64,000 bases of DNA from Marinibacterium sp050389775 (GCF_050389775.1 NZ_CP177144.1:2046001-2110000), one strand, 5' to 3'. Positions 33,962 through 42,735 are shown, numbered from the stretch's first letter. Notes: generated by a model not told the origin, from the sequence alone. Numbers and translations are program-made.

Positions 33962-34265
33962 AAAGGCTTTCTTAACCCTGGTCGGTCACATTGATCGGGC
34001 GGTACAGGCTGGGAAGCCGATGACCGCAAGAGGAAGAAGCGGCCCCGGTCTCACTGTAAGCACCGCGATGTACAGCGGCCGGCAGGGGATCGGGGCGCTT
34101 CGGCTGCGGCGGCCGCCGCCTGGCCCCCACGCCCGGCCGTTTGTTGCCCGCCGGGCGCACCGCGGTGCCGCTGATCGCCGCAGACATCGTGATCATCCTG
34201 ATCACCGCCCCGAAAACGCCCACGCGACGGGCCTGCATCCCCGATCGCTCTTTCGCGCCTCCTTC
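33962..34265. other. Gene-free island between two inverted repeat copies
   Basis: This stretch lies between the valS 5' end and the CoxL-like gene, bounded by copies 7 and 8 of the dispersed element. A minus-strand frame of up to 88 codons (33972-34238) is open, but its second half is an Arg/Pro-rich string like many chance frames here and no good Shine-Dalgarno is seen, so it is not called as a gene. Confidence 0.5.
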
Positions 34266-34292
34266 CTGCTTCTTTCTCTTCTCAAATATCCC
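34266..34292 (-). repeat. Dispersed 3'-flank element, subfamily A, copy 8
   Basis: On the minus strand it reads GGGATATTTGAGA then AGAGAAAGAAGCAG. It forms an inverted pair with copy 7, and no minus-strand gene ends next to it. Confidence 0.85.
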
Positions 34293-34464
34293 AGTGCGTC
34301 CCCACCATCCGCTCCCGACGGTTCGGAAGCTGCGCGCAACGTCCGTTCTCTCCGCATCCCGACCGCCCGGACCATGCGCAGGCCCACTGTCGCAGGCCTG
34401 TCACTGGACAAGCGCGGCCGGCTGGCTAGTGTCACTTCCAAGCCAGATCTGAGGAAGGATGACG

Positions 34465-36762
34465 ATGGAAAAGTTCGGCAAGAGCCAGCCCGTCAAACGT
34501 GTCGAGGACCAGCGATTTCTGACCGGCACGGGACGTTACGTGGATGACATCGCTCCGGACGGCGCCCTGCATGCCGTCTACCTGCGCAGCCCCGCGGCCC
34601 ATGCAACGATCCTGTCGATCGATGTCGAAGACGCCCGCGCCGCCGAAGGCGTTGCCGCCGTCTACACCGTGGCCGATCTCGAAGCTGCCGGCGTCGATAT
34701 CTCGATGCCGGCCACCGTGGTGCCCAACCGCGACGGCACCATGGGCGCCGAGCCGCTGCGCCCGATGCTGGCCAGGGACAAGGTGCGCTATGTCGGCGAG
34801 CCCATGGCCGTGGTCATCGCCGAGACCCTCGACCAGGCCCGCGATGCCGCCGAGCTGATCGAATACGACCTGGACGACCTGCCGGCCAAGCTCGACCTGG
34901 CCCGGGGTGGCGCCGCGCTGCATGACGTGGCCCCCGACAACCTGGCCTTCGATTGGGGGCTGGGCGACGAGGCCGCGACCGAGGCTGCCTTCCAGGCCGC
35001 CGCCCGGACTGTCAGCCTGGAGGTCGGCGACAACCGGATCATCGTCAATTCGATGGAGCCGCGCGGCTGTTACGCCGAATGGCAGGACGGCCGGATGCAC
35101 CTGGCCTTCAACGGTCAGGGCGTCTGGGGCATGAAGGAGGCCCTGTCCGCCGCGCTGGGGCTGGACCGCGAGGCCGTGCGCATCACCAATCCCGACGTGG
35201 GCGGGGGCTTCGGCATGAAATCCGGACCCTATCCCGAGTATTTCTCGGTCGCCCTGGCCGCCCGGCTGCTGGACCGGCCGGTGCGCTGGATGTCCGACCG
35301 GGCCGAGGCGATGATGGCCGACAACGGTGGCCGCGACCTGGTCTCGCTGGCCGAGCTGGCCTTTGACGCCGACAACCGCATCACGGCCTACCGCGTGCGC
35401 ACGCGCTGCAACCTGGGTGCCTACAACTCGGTCTATGGCCAGCCGATCCAGACCGAGCTCTTTGCCCGGGTTCTGATGGGCACCTACGATGTCCAGACCA
35501 CCTGGCTGGGCGTCGAGGGTTATTACACCAACACCACCCAGGTTGATGCCTATCGCGGGGCCGGCCGGCCCGAGGCGATCTACGTTCTGGAACGGGTGAT
35601 GGACCGGGCCGCGCGCGAGCTGGGGATCGACCCGCTGGAGCTGCGGCGGATCAATTTCATCAAGCCCGACCAGTTTCCCTATGTCACCGCCACCGGCGAG
35701 AATTACGACGTCGGCGATTTCGACAAGGTCATGACCCGGGCCGTGGCCGAGGCCGACCTGGCCGGCTTTGCCGCGCGCCGGGCGGCCGATGCCGGCGAGG
35801 GAAAATTGCGCGGGCAGGGGATCTGTTACTATATCGAAAGTATTCTGGGTGATCCTTCGGAAACGGCCAAGGTCGAATTCCACGAGGATGGCACAGTGAG
35901 CATCTATGTCGGCACGCAATCGAACGGGCAGGGCCATGAAACGGTCTTTGCCCAGTTCCTTGCCGATCAGACCGGCATCCCGGCTGACATGATCCGCGTC
36001 GTGCAGGGCGACAGCGACCTGATCGCCAAGGGCGGCGGCACCGGCGGGTCGCGCTCGGTGACCACGCAGAACACGGCCACGCTGGCCACGGTGGATGCCA
36101 TGGTCGCGGCCTTCATCCCCTTCCTGGCCGACAAGATGGGCGTTGAGCCCGACAGTGTCGCATTCGATGCCGAGACCTTCCGCGCGCCGGGGTCGAACAT
36201 GACGCCGACGATGATCGAGGCGGCCGAGATGGCCCGGGCCGAAGGGCGCGACGATCTGCTGGTCCACCAGGAAACCGCCGAGCTGCCGGGGCGGTCCTAT
36301 CCCAATGGCTGTCACGTGGCCGAGGTGGTGATCGATCCCGATACCGGGCTGGTCACGCTCGACCGCTATACCGTGGTCGACGATTTTGGCAACCTTATCA
36401 ACCCGATGCTGGCCGAGGGCCAGGTGCATGGCGGGGTGGCCCAGGGCGTGGGACAGGCGCTGACCGAACACGTGGTCTATGACGAGGACGGCCAGCTGCT
36501 GACGGCAACGTTCATGGACTACGCCATGCCCCGGGCCTATGATATGCCCATGGTGTCCTTTACCTCGGAACCCGTGCCCTCGAAGGCCAATATCATGGGG
36601 ATGAAGGGCTGTGGCGAGGCCGGGACCGTCGGCGCGCTGGCGGCCGTGTCCAACGCGGTGCAGGACGCGCTGTGGGATCGCGGGGTGCGCCAGGCCGATA
36701 TGCCGTTCACCCCGCTCAAGGTCTGGGAAATGCTCAAGGATGGCCCTGTCGCCGCTGAATGA
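34465..36762 (+). CDS. Molybdo-hydroxylase large subunit, form II CoxL-like
   Basis: A protein of 765 residues. The second ATG is chosen because the GAGGAAGG Shine-Dalgarno abuts the first. It belongs to the xanthine dehydrogenase/aerobic CO dehydrogenase large-subunit family, which binds Mo-molybdopterin cytosine dinucleotide: GTGRYVDDI, VGGGFGMKSGPYPEY, GQGHETVFAQF and near the end GMKGCGEAGTVGA with the catalytic-type Glu. The active-site loop reads AYRGAGR (about 362-368), as in form II enzymes and not the AYxCSFR of true CO dehydrogenases. No FAD (CoxM) or iron-sulfur (CoxS) subunit is adjacent, so substrate and partners are unknown. Confidence 0.88.
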   Translation: MEKFGKSQPVKRVEDQRFLTGTGRYVDDIAPDGALHAVYLRSPAAHATILSIDVEDARAAEGVAAVYTVADLEAAGVDISMPATVVPNRDGTMGAEPLRPMLARDKVRYVGEPMAVVIAETLDQARDAAELIEYDLDDLPAKLDLARGGAALHDVAPDNLAFDWGLGDEAATEAAFQAAARTVSLEVGDNRIIVNSMEPRGCYAEWQDGRMHLAFNGQGVWGMKEALSAALGLDREAVRITNPDVGGGFGMKSGPYPEYFSVALAARLLDRPVRWMSDRAEAMMADNGGRDLVSLAELAFDADNRITAYRVRTRCNLGAYNSVYGQPIQTELFARVLMGTYDVQTTWLGVEGYYTNTTQVDAYRGAGRPEAIYVLERVMDRAARELGIDPLELRRINFIKPDQFPYVTATGENYDVGDFDKVMTRAVAEADLAGFAARRAADAGEGKLRGQGICYYIESILGDPSETAKVEFHEDGTVSIYVGTQSNGQGHETVFAQFLADQTGIPADMIRVVQGDSDLIAKGGGTGGSRSVTTQNTATLATVDAMVAAFIPFLADKMGVEPDSVAFDAETFRAPGSNMTPTMIEAAEMARAEGRDDLLVHQETAELPGRSYPNGCHVAEVVIDPDTGLVTLDRYTVVDDFGNLINPMLAEGQVHGGVAQGVGQALTEHVVYDEDGQLLTATFMDYAMPRAYDMPMVSFTSEPVPSKANIMGMKGCGEAGTVGALAAVSNAVQDALWDRGVRQADMPFTPLKVWEMLKDGPVAAE

Positions 36763-37888
36763 CCGCTTCTCCCGATGGTTCGGTCGCCTGCGGTGGGCCG
36801 AACCGTCGGAGCCGGGGCGCGAGCTGCCGCCCCGCATTCACGTGGTCGTGCTGGACGGCACGCTGTCGACGCTGGAGCCGGGCGAGGAGACCAATGCCGG
36901 GCTGCTCTACAAGCTCTGCCGCGAGGCCGGTGCGCCGGTGCTGGTGCATTACGAGAAGGGCGTGCAATGGCCCAACTGGCGGGCCACGATGGACGTGCTG
37001 CAGGGCAAGGGCACCAGCCGCAAGATCCGCAGGGCCTATGGCCGGCTGGCCTCGCGTTATCGGCCGGGTGACCGGATCTTCCTGTTCGGATTCTCGCGCG
37101 GGGCCTTTGCGGCGCGCTCGTTGGCCGGGGTGATCGACATGGTGGGGTTGCTCAGGCCCGAACATGCCACCCATTCCAACGTGCGCCAGGCCTATCGCCA
37201 TTACGAGCGCAACCCCTATGGCCATGCGGCGGCGGCCTTTTCCGAGCGGCTGTGCCACCCCCATGGCACCGTCGAGATCGAGATGGTCGGGGTCTGGGAC
37301 ACGGTCAAGGCGCTGGGGCTGCGGGTGCCGGTGCTGTGGCGGCTGGTGCGCAGCCGGCATGCCTATCACAACCATACGCTGGGCCCGTCGGTGAAGGCGG
37401 GGTTTCATGCGCTGGCGCGGGACGAGACGCGGCTGGCCTATGAGCCGGTGATGTGGACAACGCCGCCGGGCTGGAAAGGGCGGCTGGAACAGGTCTGGTT
37501 CCCGGGCACCCATGGCGACGTGGGCGGCCAGCTGGACGGGGTGCGCGCGGCACGGCCATTGGCCAACCTGTCGCTGGTCTGGATGCTGGAGCGCGCCGAG
37601 GAAAGCGGTCTGCCCCTGCCCGAAGGGTGGCGCGCGCGGTTCCCCTGTGATGCCGGGGCGCCGTCGATCGGAGGCTGGCGCGGCTGGGCCAAGGTGATGA
37701 TCCTGCGTGCGCCACGGGTCATCGGGCGCGACCGGTCGGAACGGCTGTTCGAGGCCGAGCCGGGCGCTGAAGCCGGGGCCGAGCCGCTGGGGGCGGGCTG
37801 GCCGGAGGCGGGCGAGACCGGGTTGCCGCGGGTGAGCTGGGCCGAGCGGATGGCCGCCTTGTGGACATCGACGGATGGTCGGGCCTGA
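36740..37888 (+). CDS. DUF2235 alpha/beta-hydrolase-like protein
   Basis: A protein of 382 residues whose ATG, preceded by AAGGA, lies 23 bp inside the CoxL-like gene. It matches the DUF2235 domain, an alpha/beta hydrolase family that includes the Tle1 phospholipases: HVVVLDGTLSTLEPG early, the nucleophile elbow FGFSRGAFAARSLAG (GxSxG at about 117-121), VEIEMVGVWDTVKALG with an acidic residue, and VWFPGTHGDVGGQ with the likely catalytic His. No type VI secretion genes are near, so a housekeeping or stress role is as likely as an effector role. Confidence 0.85.
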   Translation: MALSPLNDRFSRWFGRLRWAEPSEPGRELPPRIHVVVLDGTLSTLEPGEETNAGLLYKLCREAGAPVLVHYEKGVQWPNWRATMDVLQGKGTSRKIRRAYGRLASRYRPGDRIFLFGFSRGAFAARSLAGVIDMVGLLRPEHATHSNVRQAYRHYERNPYGHAAAAFSERLCHPHGTVEIEMVGVWDTVKALGLRVPVLWRLVRSRHAYHNHTLGPSVKAGFHALARDETRLAYEPVMWTTPPGWKGRLEQVWFPGTHGDVGGQLDGVRAARPLANLSLVWMLERAEESGLPLPEGWRARFPCDAGAPSIGGWRGWAKVMILRAPRVIGRDRSERLFEAEPGAEAGAEPLGAGWPEAGETGLPRVSWAERMAALWTSTDGRA

Positions 37889-37915
37889 AGGCGGGCCATG
37901 TGGCCGGCCGCGTGT

Positions 37916-37941
37916 CGGGTATTTTTGCCAAGAAGAAGCAG
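37916..37941 (+). repeat. Dispersed 3'-flank element, subfamily B, copy 9
   Basis: CGGGTATTTTTG then CCAAGAAGAAGCAG, 27 bp after the DUF2235 stop and in the same orientation. Confidence 0.85.
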
Positions 37942-38026
37942 GGCGTCGGCGCGGGGCCCGGCCGTGGCGTCTGGACGGGGGCGGGCGGGCTGGCTAGCCT
38001 TGGCCGGTCGGAACGGGAGGAGCGGC

Positions 38027-38752
38027 ATGGGACTGGATGGCAAGGTGGCCTGGATCACGGGCGGCGGCACGGGGATCGGTGCGGCCGGGGCAAGGGCGCT
38101 GGCGGAGGCCGGCGCGCGGGTGGTGGTCTCGGGCCGGCGGGCGGAGCCGCTCGAAGAGCTGGCGCGCGAGATCGGCGGAGAGGCGATCGCGCTGGACGTG
38201 GCGGATGCCGGGGCGGTGGATCGGGCGGTGGCGCAGATCGGGCCGGTCGACATCCTGGTGGCCAGCGCGGGCACAAACGTGCCGGCGCGCAGCATGGCCG
38301 AGGTGGAGACCGAGGGTTGGCAGCGGGTGGTCGATGTGAACCTGAACGGGGTGTTCCACGCGGCCCGGGCGGTGATGCCGGGCATGCGGGCGCGGGGCGG
38401 TGGCGTGCTGATGCTGGTGTCCAGCTGGGCCGGGCGCCATGCCACGCGGCTGACGGGGGCGGCGTATAATGCGTCGAAACATGCGGTGGTGGCGCTGAGC
38501 GAATCGATCAACACCGAGGAAGGGGCCAATGGCATCCGCTCGACGGCGATCCTGCCGGGCGAGGTGGCCACTGACATCCTGCAGACCCGGCCGGTGCCGC
38601 CGTCGCGCGAACAGATGGACCGCATGCTGCAGGCCGAGGACCTGGGCGCGACGATCCGGTTCGTGGCCGAGATGCCGCCGCGGGTCTGCCTGAACGAGAT
38701 CCTGATATCGCCGACGTGGAACCGGTTTTACCTGGGGTTCGAGGAGCTGTGA
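38027..38752 (+). CDS. Short-chain dehydrogenase/reductase
   Basis: A protein of 241 residues with a GGGAGGAG Shine-Dalgarno. It is a classical SDR: cofactor-binding WITGGGTGIGAAGARAL (about 9-25), NAG-equivalent ASAGTN, catalytic Ser in LVSSWAGR and the YNASK motif (Tyr and Lys). GRRAEPLEEL after the second strand, with Arg residues, suggests NADP(H). The C-terminal ILISPTWNRFYLGFEEL is typical of a subgroup annotated only as SDR oxidoreductases. The substrate is unknown, and the gene stands alone. Confidence 0.85.
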   Translation: MGLDGKVAWITGGGTGIGAAGARALAEAGARVVVSGRRAEPLEELAREIGGEAIALDVADAGAVDRAVAQIGPVDILVASAGTNVPARSMAEVETEGWQRVVDVNLNGVFHAARAVMPGMRARGGGVLMLVSSWAGRHATRLTGAAYNASKHAVVALSESINTEEGANGIRSTAILPGEVATDILQTRPVPPSREQMDRMLQAEDLGATIRFVAEMPPRVCLNEILISPTWNRFYLGFEEL

Positions 38753-38814
38753 CCGTTTGGCCGGGCGCGGCTGTGTGCGTGGGTCGTGCGGGGGAGGCGC
38801 TGTAAGCGTGGGCT

Positions 38815-39015
38815 GGACTGGGAAAGAGCGTTGATATCAGGCCGGGGGGAGGCATTGCGGCCCTTTGGTCAAGCTGAGGAAAAGCCGTGATCGTGGGGCT
38901 GGGCTGGGTAAGAGCCGTGACCCTGGGACAGGTTGGGGGCAGCTGCGAACCTCGGCCGGCGGGCGCTGGCCGTCAGGGGTGGGCGAAGGAAAAGCCGTGG
39001 CCGCGCGCTGGGCGC
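38815..39015. repeat. Degenerate repeats around an AAGCCGTGA motif
   Basis: Copies of GGAAAAGCCGTGA or GTAAGAGCCGTGA occur near 38819, 38877, 38908 and 38986, followed by G-rich GGGCTGGGCTGG-like stretches. The spacing is near multiples of 30 bp. The 349-bp gap between the SDR and the thioesterase holds nothing else I can identify. Confidence 0.45.
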
Positions 39016-39101
39016 GGGAGGGGCATTGAGGCACCGCCGGATGCGGGCAACGCCGGGTAAAGCGCCAAAGGGCCGGGCGCGGGGGCGCGCCCGGGGCGCG
39101 G

Positions 39102-39671
39102 TCAGGTCGTGGGAACCTGCATGATGATGCAGGTGGTCGAGCCGGTGGCATAAAGCCGGCCGTCCTCGACGCCGCGGATCTCGCCATGGGCAACGGCGGT
39201 CGAGCGGCCGGCGTGGTCGACCTCGGCCCAGCATTCCACCAGCGTGCCGGGGCGGATCGCCCGGGTGATATTCACCTTGTATTCCAACGTGGTATAGGCC
39301 TGGCCGACCTGCAGGCGGGTCATCACCGCGCAGCCCATCGCACTGTCGAGGATGGTGCCGTACCAGCCGCCATGCACCGTGCCCAGCGGGTTCATCACGT
39401 GAAATTCCGGCGTGCCGCGAAAGACCACCCGGCCGTCTGAGACGGAATGGCCGGAAAAGCCCAGGGTCACGGCAATGGGTGGCGGCGGGAAACGGCCGTC
39501 CATCATGCCCTGCATGAACTCCAGCCCCGACATCGAAGCGATCTGCGACAGCGGCAGCAGGTCGCCGGCATCGCGCGCCTCGGCGCGCGGAGTGTCAGGG
39601 GACGGGTCGGCGGATGTGGACCGGTCCGGCCGGTTGTCCGGGCCGGATCCGGCCTGTGTCGTCGTGGTCAT
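39102..39671 (-). CDS. PaaI-type hotdog thioesterase
   Basis: A protein of 189 residues. A disordered N-terminal stretch of about 35 residues precedes a hotdog domain. The catalytic helix region reads MNPLGTVHGGWYGTILDSAMG (in pieces, HGG plus the downstream Asp), the PaaI arrangement, followed by YTTLEYKVNITRAIRPGTLVE and ending in GSTTCIIM. Such enzymes hydrolyse acyl- or aryl-CoA thioesters. The substrate is unknown. It shares the strand with metF but is separated from it by 62 bp. Confidence 0.85.
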   Translation of the reverse strand: MTTTTQAGSGPDNRPDRSTSADPSPDTPRAEARDAGDLLPLSQIASMSGLEFMQGMMDGRFPPPPIAVTLGFSGHSVSDGRVVFRGTPEFHVMNPLGTVHGGWYGTILDSAMGCAVMTRLQVGQAYTTLEYKVNITRAIRPGTLVECWAEVDHAGRSTAVAHGEIRGVEDGRLYATGSTTCIIMQVPTT

Positions 39672-39733
39672 CGCGCCCTCCCGTTTCGCGTCGCGGTGAC
39701 GACGCTAGGGGAGGGCTGCGCGGGGGCCAAGCC

Positions 39734-40600
39734 TTACGCGACGTTCTCGAGCTGGGCCTTGGGCGTCACGCCCAGGGCATGGCAGACGTCGCGGGTCAGT
39801 TCCGGCCGGTTCATCGTGTAGAAATGCAGCTTGTCGACGCCGCCTTCGATCAGCTCGGAGCAAAGCTCGGTGCAGACGGCCGTGGCCAGCAGGTCCTGGC
39901 GGCCGTCGCGGGTGGCGGCGGTGAAGGCCTCGTCGAGCCATGTCGGCACCGAGGTGCCGCAGCGCCGGGCAAAGCCGCTGACGCCCTTCCAGTTCTCGAT
40001 CGGCAGGATGCCCGGCACGATCGGCGCGTCGATCCCGGCCTTTTCGCAGGCATCGCGGAAGCGGAAGAAGGTCTCGGCCTCGAAGAAGAACTGGGTCAGG
40101 GCCTCGGTCGCGCCGGCGTCGAGCTTGGCCTTGAGCCAGTCGACATCGGCCTGCTGGTTGGGGGCCTCGGGATGGACCTCGGGATAGGCGCCGACACGGA
40201 TGGTGAACGGCCCGGCCTCGGCCAGGGCGGCGATCAGCTCGCAGGAATTGGCAAAGCCGTCGGGATGGGGTTCGAACCCGGCCGCGCCCTTGGGCGGGTC
40301 GCCGCGCAGGGCGACGATGTCACGCACGCCGGCATCGGCAAAGCCCTGGGCGATGGCCAGGGTTTCGGCGCGGGTGGCATTGACGCAGGTGAGGTGGGCG
40401 GCGACGGTCAGGCCGGAATGCTTGTGCAGCGTGGCCACGGCATCGCGGGTCAGGTCGCGGGTGGTGCCGCCGGCGCCATAGGTCACCGACACGAAGCGGG
40501 GGCCCAGCGGGGCCAGCACCTGGACGGTGTCCCACAGGCGGAACGAGGCTTCGAGGTCGCGCGGCGGGAAGAATTCGAGAGAGATCTCGGGAATGGTCAT
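39734..40600 (-). CDS. metF: Methylenetetrahydrofolate reductase
   Basis: A protein of 288 residues that reduces 5,10-methylene-THF to 5-methyl-THF for methionine synthesis, with FAD as cofactor. Family motifs are present: SLEFFPPRD with the catalytic Glu, FVSVTYGAGGTTRD, HLTCVNATR, IVALRGDPP and ALTQFFFEAETFFRF. The length fits the bacterial single-domain enzyme. It is divergent from a LysR-type gene, and the gap contains a consensus MetR site, so methionine/homocysteine control is very likely. Confidence 0.96.
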   Translation of the reverse strand: MTIPEISLEFFPPRDLEASFRLWDTVQVLAPLGPRFVSVTYGAGGTTRDLTRDAVATLHKHSGLTVAAHLTCVNATRAETLAIAQGFADAGVRDIVALRGDPPKGAAGFEPHPDGFANSCELIAALAEAGPFTIRVGAYPEVHPEAPNQQADVDWLKAKLDAGATEALTQFFFEAETFFRFRDACEKAGIDAPIVPGILPIENWKGVSGFARRCGTSVPTWLDEAFTAATRDGRQDLLATAVCTELCSELIEGGVDKLHFYTMNRPELTRDVCHALGVTPKAQLENVA

Positions 40601-40646
40601 GGGGAATCCTCTGGGTCTGGCCTATTGTCTAGACGAGGCCGGGAGG

Positions 40647-40659
40647 TGAAGCTAATTCA
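40647..40659. promoter_or_regulatory. MetR-type binding site
   Basis: TGAAGCTAATTCA fits the MetR consensus TGAA-N5-TTCA exactly. It lies in the 92-bp gap between divergent metF and the LysR-type gene, 46 bp from the metF start. Confidence 0.75.
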
Positions 40660-40692
40660 TATTACTCAAGAACAAGATGAGGTTTGTCTAAA

Positions 40693-41598
40693 GTGCATCT
40701 GGAGTTTCGGCATCTGCGGACCATCAAGGCGATCCATGATTGCGGCGGTCTGGCCCGGGCGGCCGACCAGCTGAATATCACCCAAAGCGCGCTGAGCCAC
40801 CAGATCAAGGGGCTGGAGGAACAGGCCGGGGTCGAGCTGTTCGTGCGGCGGTCCAAGCCGATGAAACTGTCGGCGGCGGGCATGCGCCTGTTGCGCCTGG
40901 CCGAACAGATCCTGCCGCAGGTCGAGGCGGCGACCGAGGAATTTGCCGCGCTGCGGGCGGGCAAGTCGGGGCGGATGCATATCGCCATCGAATGCCATGC
41001 CTGTTTCGAATGGCTGTTCCCGGTGCTGGAAGGCTTTCGCAAGGACTGGCCCGATATCGATGTCGACATCCGCCCGGGGCTGGCCTTTGATGCGCTGCCG
41101 GCCTTGCAGAAGGAAGAAGTCGACCTGGTGGTGTCGTCCGATCCCGAGGACCTGGCCGGGGTCGAGTTTCTCAAGCTCTTCGACTATGCCCCGGTCTTCG
41201 TGGCCTCGGCCCGCCATCCGCTGGCCCAGAAGCCGTTCATCGAGGCCGAGGATTTCCGGGGCCAGACGCTGATCACCTACCCGGTGGAGCGTTCGCGGCT
41301 CGACGTGTTCAGCCAGCTGCTGATCCCGGCCAAGGTCGAGCCGGCGGTGATCCGGCAGGTCGAGCTGACGGCGGTGATCCTGTTGCTGGTGGCGTCGAAC
41401 CGGGGGGTGTCGGTGCTGCCTGACTGGGTGGTGCGCGAGGTCAAGTATTCGTCGGATTACGTCACCCGGCCGCTGACCGCGGACGGGCTGACACGCACGC
41501 TTTATGCGGCGGTGCGCAGCGACGATGTGGGCAAGCCCTTTGTCAAACGGCTGGTCGAGCTGGCCCGGACCGAGGCGGTCAAGCTGCAGACGGCCTGA
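40693..41598 (+). CDS. metR: LysR-type regulator, MetR
   Basis: A protein of 301 residues. The GTG opening (M)HLEFRHLRTIKAI is preferred to an upstream TTG. The winged helix-turn-helix is at about residues 5-62 (ARAADQLNITQSALSHQIKG), followed by the LysR effector domain (VDLVVSSDPEDLAGVEFLKL, PVFVASARHPLAQKPF, VAILLLVASNRGVSVLP-like segment). The sequence and the divergent metF with a MetR box identify it as MetR, which activates methionine genes in response to homocysteine. Confidence 0.93.
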   Translation: MHLEFRHLRTIKAIHDCGGLARAADQLNITQSALSHQIKGLEEQAGVELFVRRSKPMKLSAAGMRLLRLAEQILPQVEAATEEFAALRAGKSGRMHIAIECHACFEWLFPVLEGFRKDWPDIDVDIRPGLAFDALPALQKEEVDLVVSSDPEDLAGVEFLKLFDYAPVFVASARHPLAQKPFIEAEDFRGQTLITYPVERSRLDVFSQLLIPAKVEPAVIRQVELTAVILLLVASNRGVSVLPDWVVREVKYSSDYVTRPLTADGLTRTLYAAVRSDDVGKPFVKRLVELARTEAVKLQTA

Positions 41599-41625
41599 GC
41601 GGCGGGCAGCATCGGGCGAGGGAGG

Positions 41626-41655
41626 CGCCCCAGAAAATGCGCATTTTCTGGGGCG
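41626..41655. terminator. Perfect 30-bp palindrome after metR
   Basis: The arms CGCCCCAGAAAATGC and GCATTTTCTGGGGCG are exact reverse complements, 27 bp after the metR stop and 57 bp before the convergent reductase stop. It could fold to a hairpin serving both strands, though no long U-tract follows. Confidence 0.55.
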
Positions 41656-41712
41656 GGGCAGGCGGTGGGGGCCGATACCGGGATGGGGCCCGATCTGATG
41701 GCGGCGGACCGG

Positions 41713-42735
41713 TCAGGAAACCTTGACGATCTGCTTGCCGGTATTGCCGCCCGTCAGCATGGCCATGAAGGCTGCGGGGGCGTTTTCCAGCCCTTCGGCC
41801 ACGTCCTCGAGATAGCGGATCTCTCCGGCGCCGACCTTGGGCCCGACCTCGGCCACAAACTCGCCAAACCGGTCGTAATGGTTGAAGATGATGAACCCTT
41901 CGACATGCAGGAAATTGGTCAGCACCGACCGCCAGGCCGCGGCCAGTGGCATGTCGTCGTCCGAAGCACCATTGTACCAGGCGATCATGCCGCAGACCGG
42001 GATGCGCCCGAAGGGATTCATGTTTTCCAGCACGGCGGCCAGCACCTTGCCGCCGACATTCTCGTAATAGATGTCGATCCCGTCCGGGCAGGCCTCTTTC
42101 AGGGCGGCCGACAGGCTGGCGGCATCGCCGTGGGCGCGGTGGTCGATGCAGGCGTCAAAGCCGAAGGTCTCGGTGGCCAGGCGGCATTTCTCGGGCCCGC
42201 CGGCAATGCCCACGACGCGCAGGCCCTTGGCCTTGGCCAGCTGGCCGACCATCGAGCCGACCGGCCCGGTCGCCGCGGCGACAACCAGGGTTTCGCCGGG
42301 CTTGGGCTGGCCGATGGCATTGAACCCGTACCAGGCCGTGATGCCTGGCATGCCCAGCACGCCCAGGGCCGTGGTGATCGGCCCGTGGGCCGGATCGAGC
42401 TTGCGCAGCTGCTTGCCCGGCAGGCAGCCGTGATCGGCCCAGCCGAACATGCCCAGGGCCTTGTCGCCCGGGGCGAAATCGGGATGGCGCGAGGCGATGA
42501 CCTCGCCGACGGCGCCGGCGGTCATGGTCTCGCCGATCTCGACCGGGGTGGCATAGGATTTCGACGCGCTCATCCGCCCGCGCATGTAGGGGTCAAGCGA
42601 CATGTACTCGACGCGCACCAGCACCTCGCCGTCCTCCGGCTCGGGCAGGGCCACCTCTTCGAGGCGGAAATTCTCGGCGACGGGTGCGGCCTCGGGCCGG
42701 CTGGCCAGGACGATGCGGCGCATGGTATCGGTCAT
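41713..42735 (-). CDS. NADPH-dependent medium-chain reductase (CurA-like)
   Basis: A protein of 340 residues of the zinc-independent MDR group. The N-terminal domain contains VEYMSLDPYMRGRMS, typical of leukotriene B4 12-hydroxydehydrogenase/CurA enzymes, and the cofactor domain AAATGPVGSMVGQLAKAKGLRVVGIAGG. IDIYYENVGGKVL and GMIAWYN are also family hallmarks. These enzymes reduce the double bond of 2-alkenals and enones. It is a single gene, convergent with metR and divergent from the inositol monophosphatase. Confidence 0.88.
   Translation of the reverse strand: MTDTMRRIVLASRPEAAPVAENFRLEEVALPEPEDGEVLVRVEYMSLDPYMRGRMSASKSYATPVEIGETMTAGAVGEVIASRHPDFAPGDKALGMFGWADHGCLPGKQLRKLDPAHGPITTALGVLGMPGITAWYGFNAIGQPKPGETLVVAAATGPVGSMVGQLAKAKGLRVVGIAGGPEKCRLATETFGFDACIDHRAHGDAASLSAALKEACPDGIDIYYENVGGKVLAAVLENMNPFGRIPVCGMIAWYNGASDDDMPLAAAWRSVLTNFLHVEGFIIFNHYDRFGEFVAEVGPKVGAGEIRYLEDVAEGLENAPAAFMAMLTGGNTGKQIVKVS

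Noticed and set aside
31078..33975. A 965-codon plus-strand open frame opposite valS
   Set aside because: It is the antisense shadow of valS in GC-rich DNA, with biased Gly/Arg/Val composition and no recognisable domain. Valyl-tRNA synthetase motifs on the other strand are decisive.
33972..34238. A minus-strand frame of up to 88 codons between valS and the CoxL-like gene
   Set aside because: No convincing Shine-Dalgarno, Arg/Pro-rich composition like chance frames here, and no similarity recognised.
34465..36762. Functional aerobic CO dehydrogenase
   Set aside because: The active-site loop is AYRGAGR (form II), not the AYxCSFR of true CO dehydrogenases, and the two partner subunits are missing.
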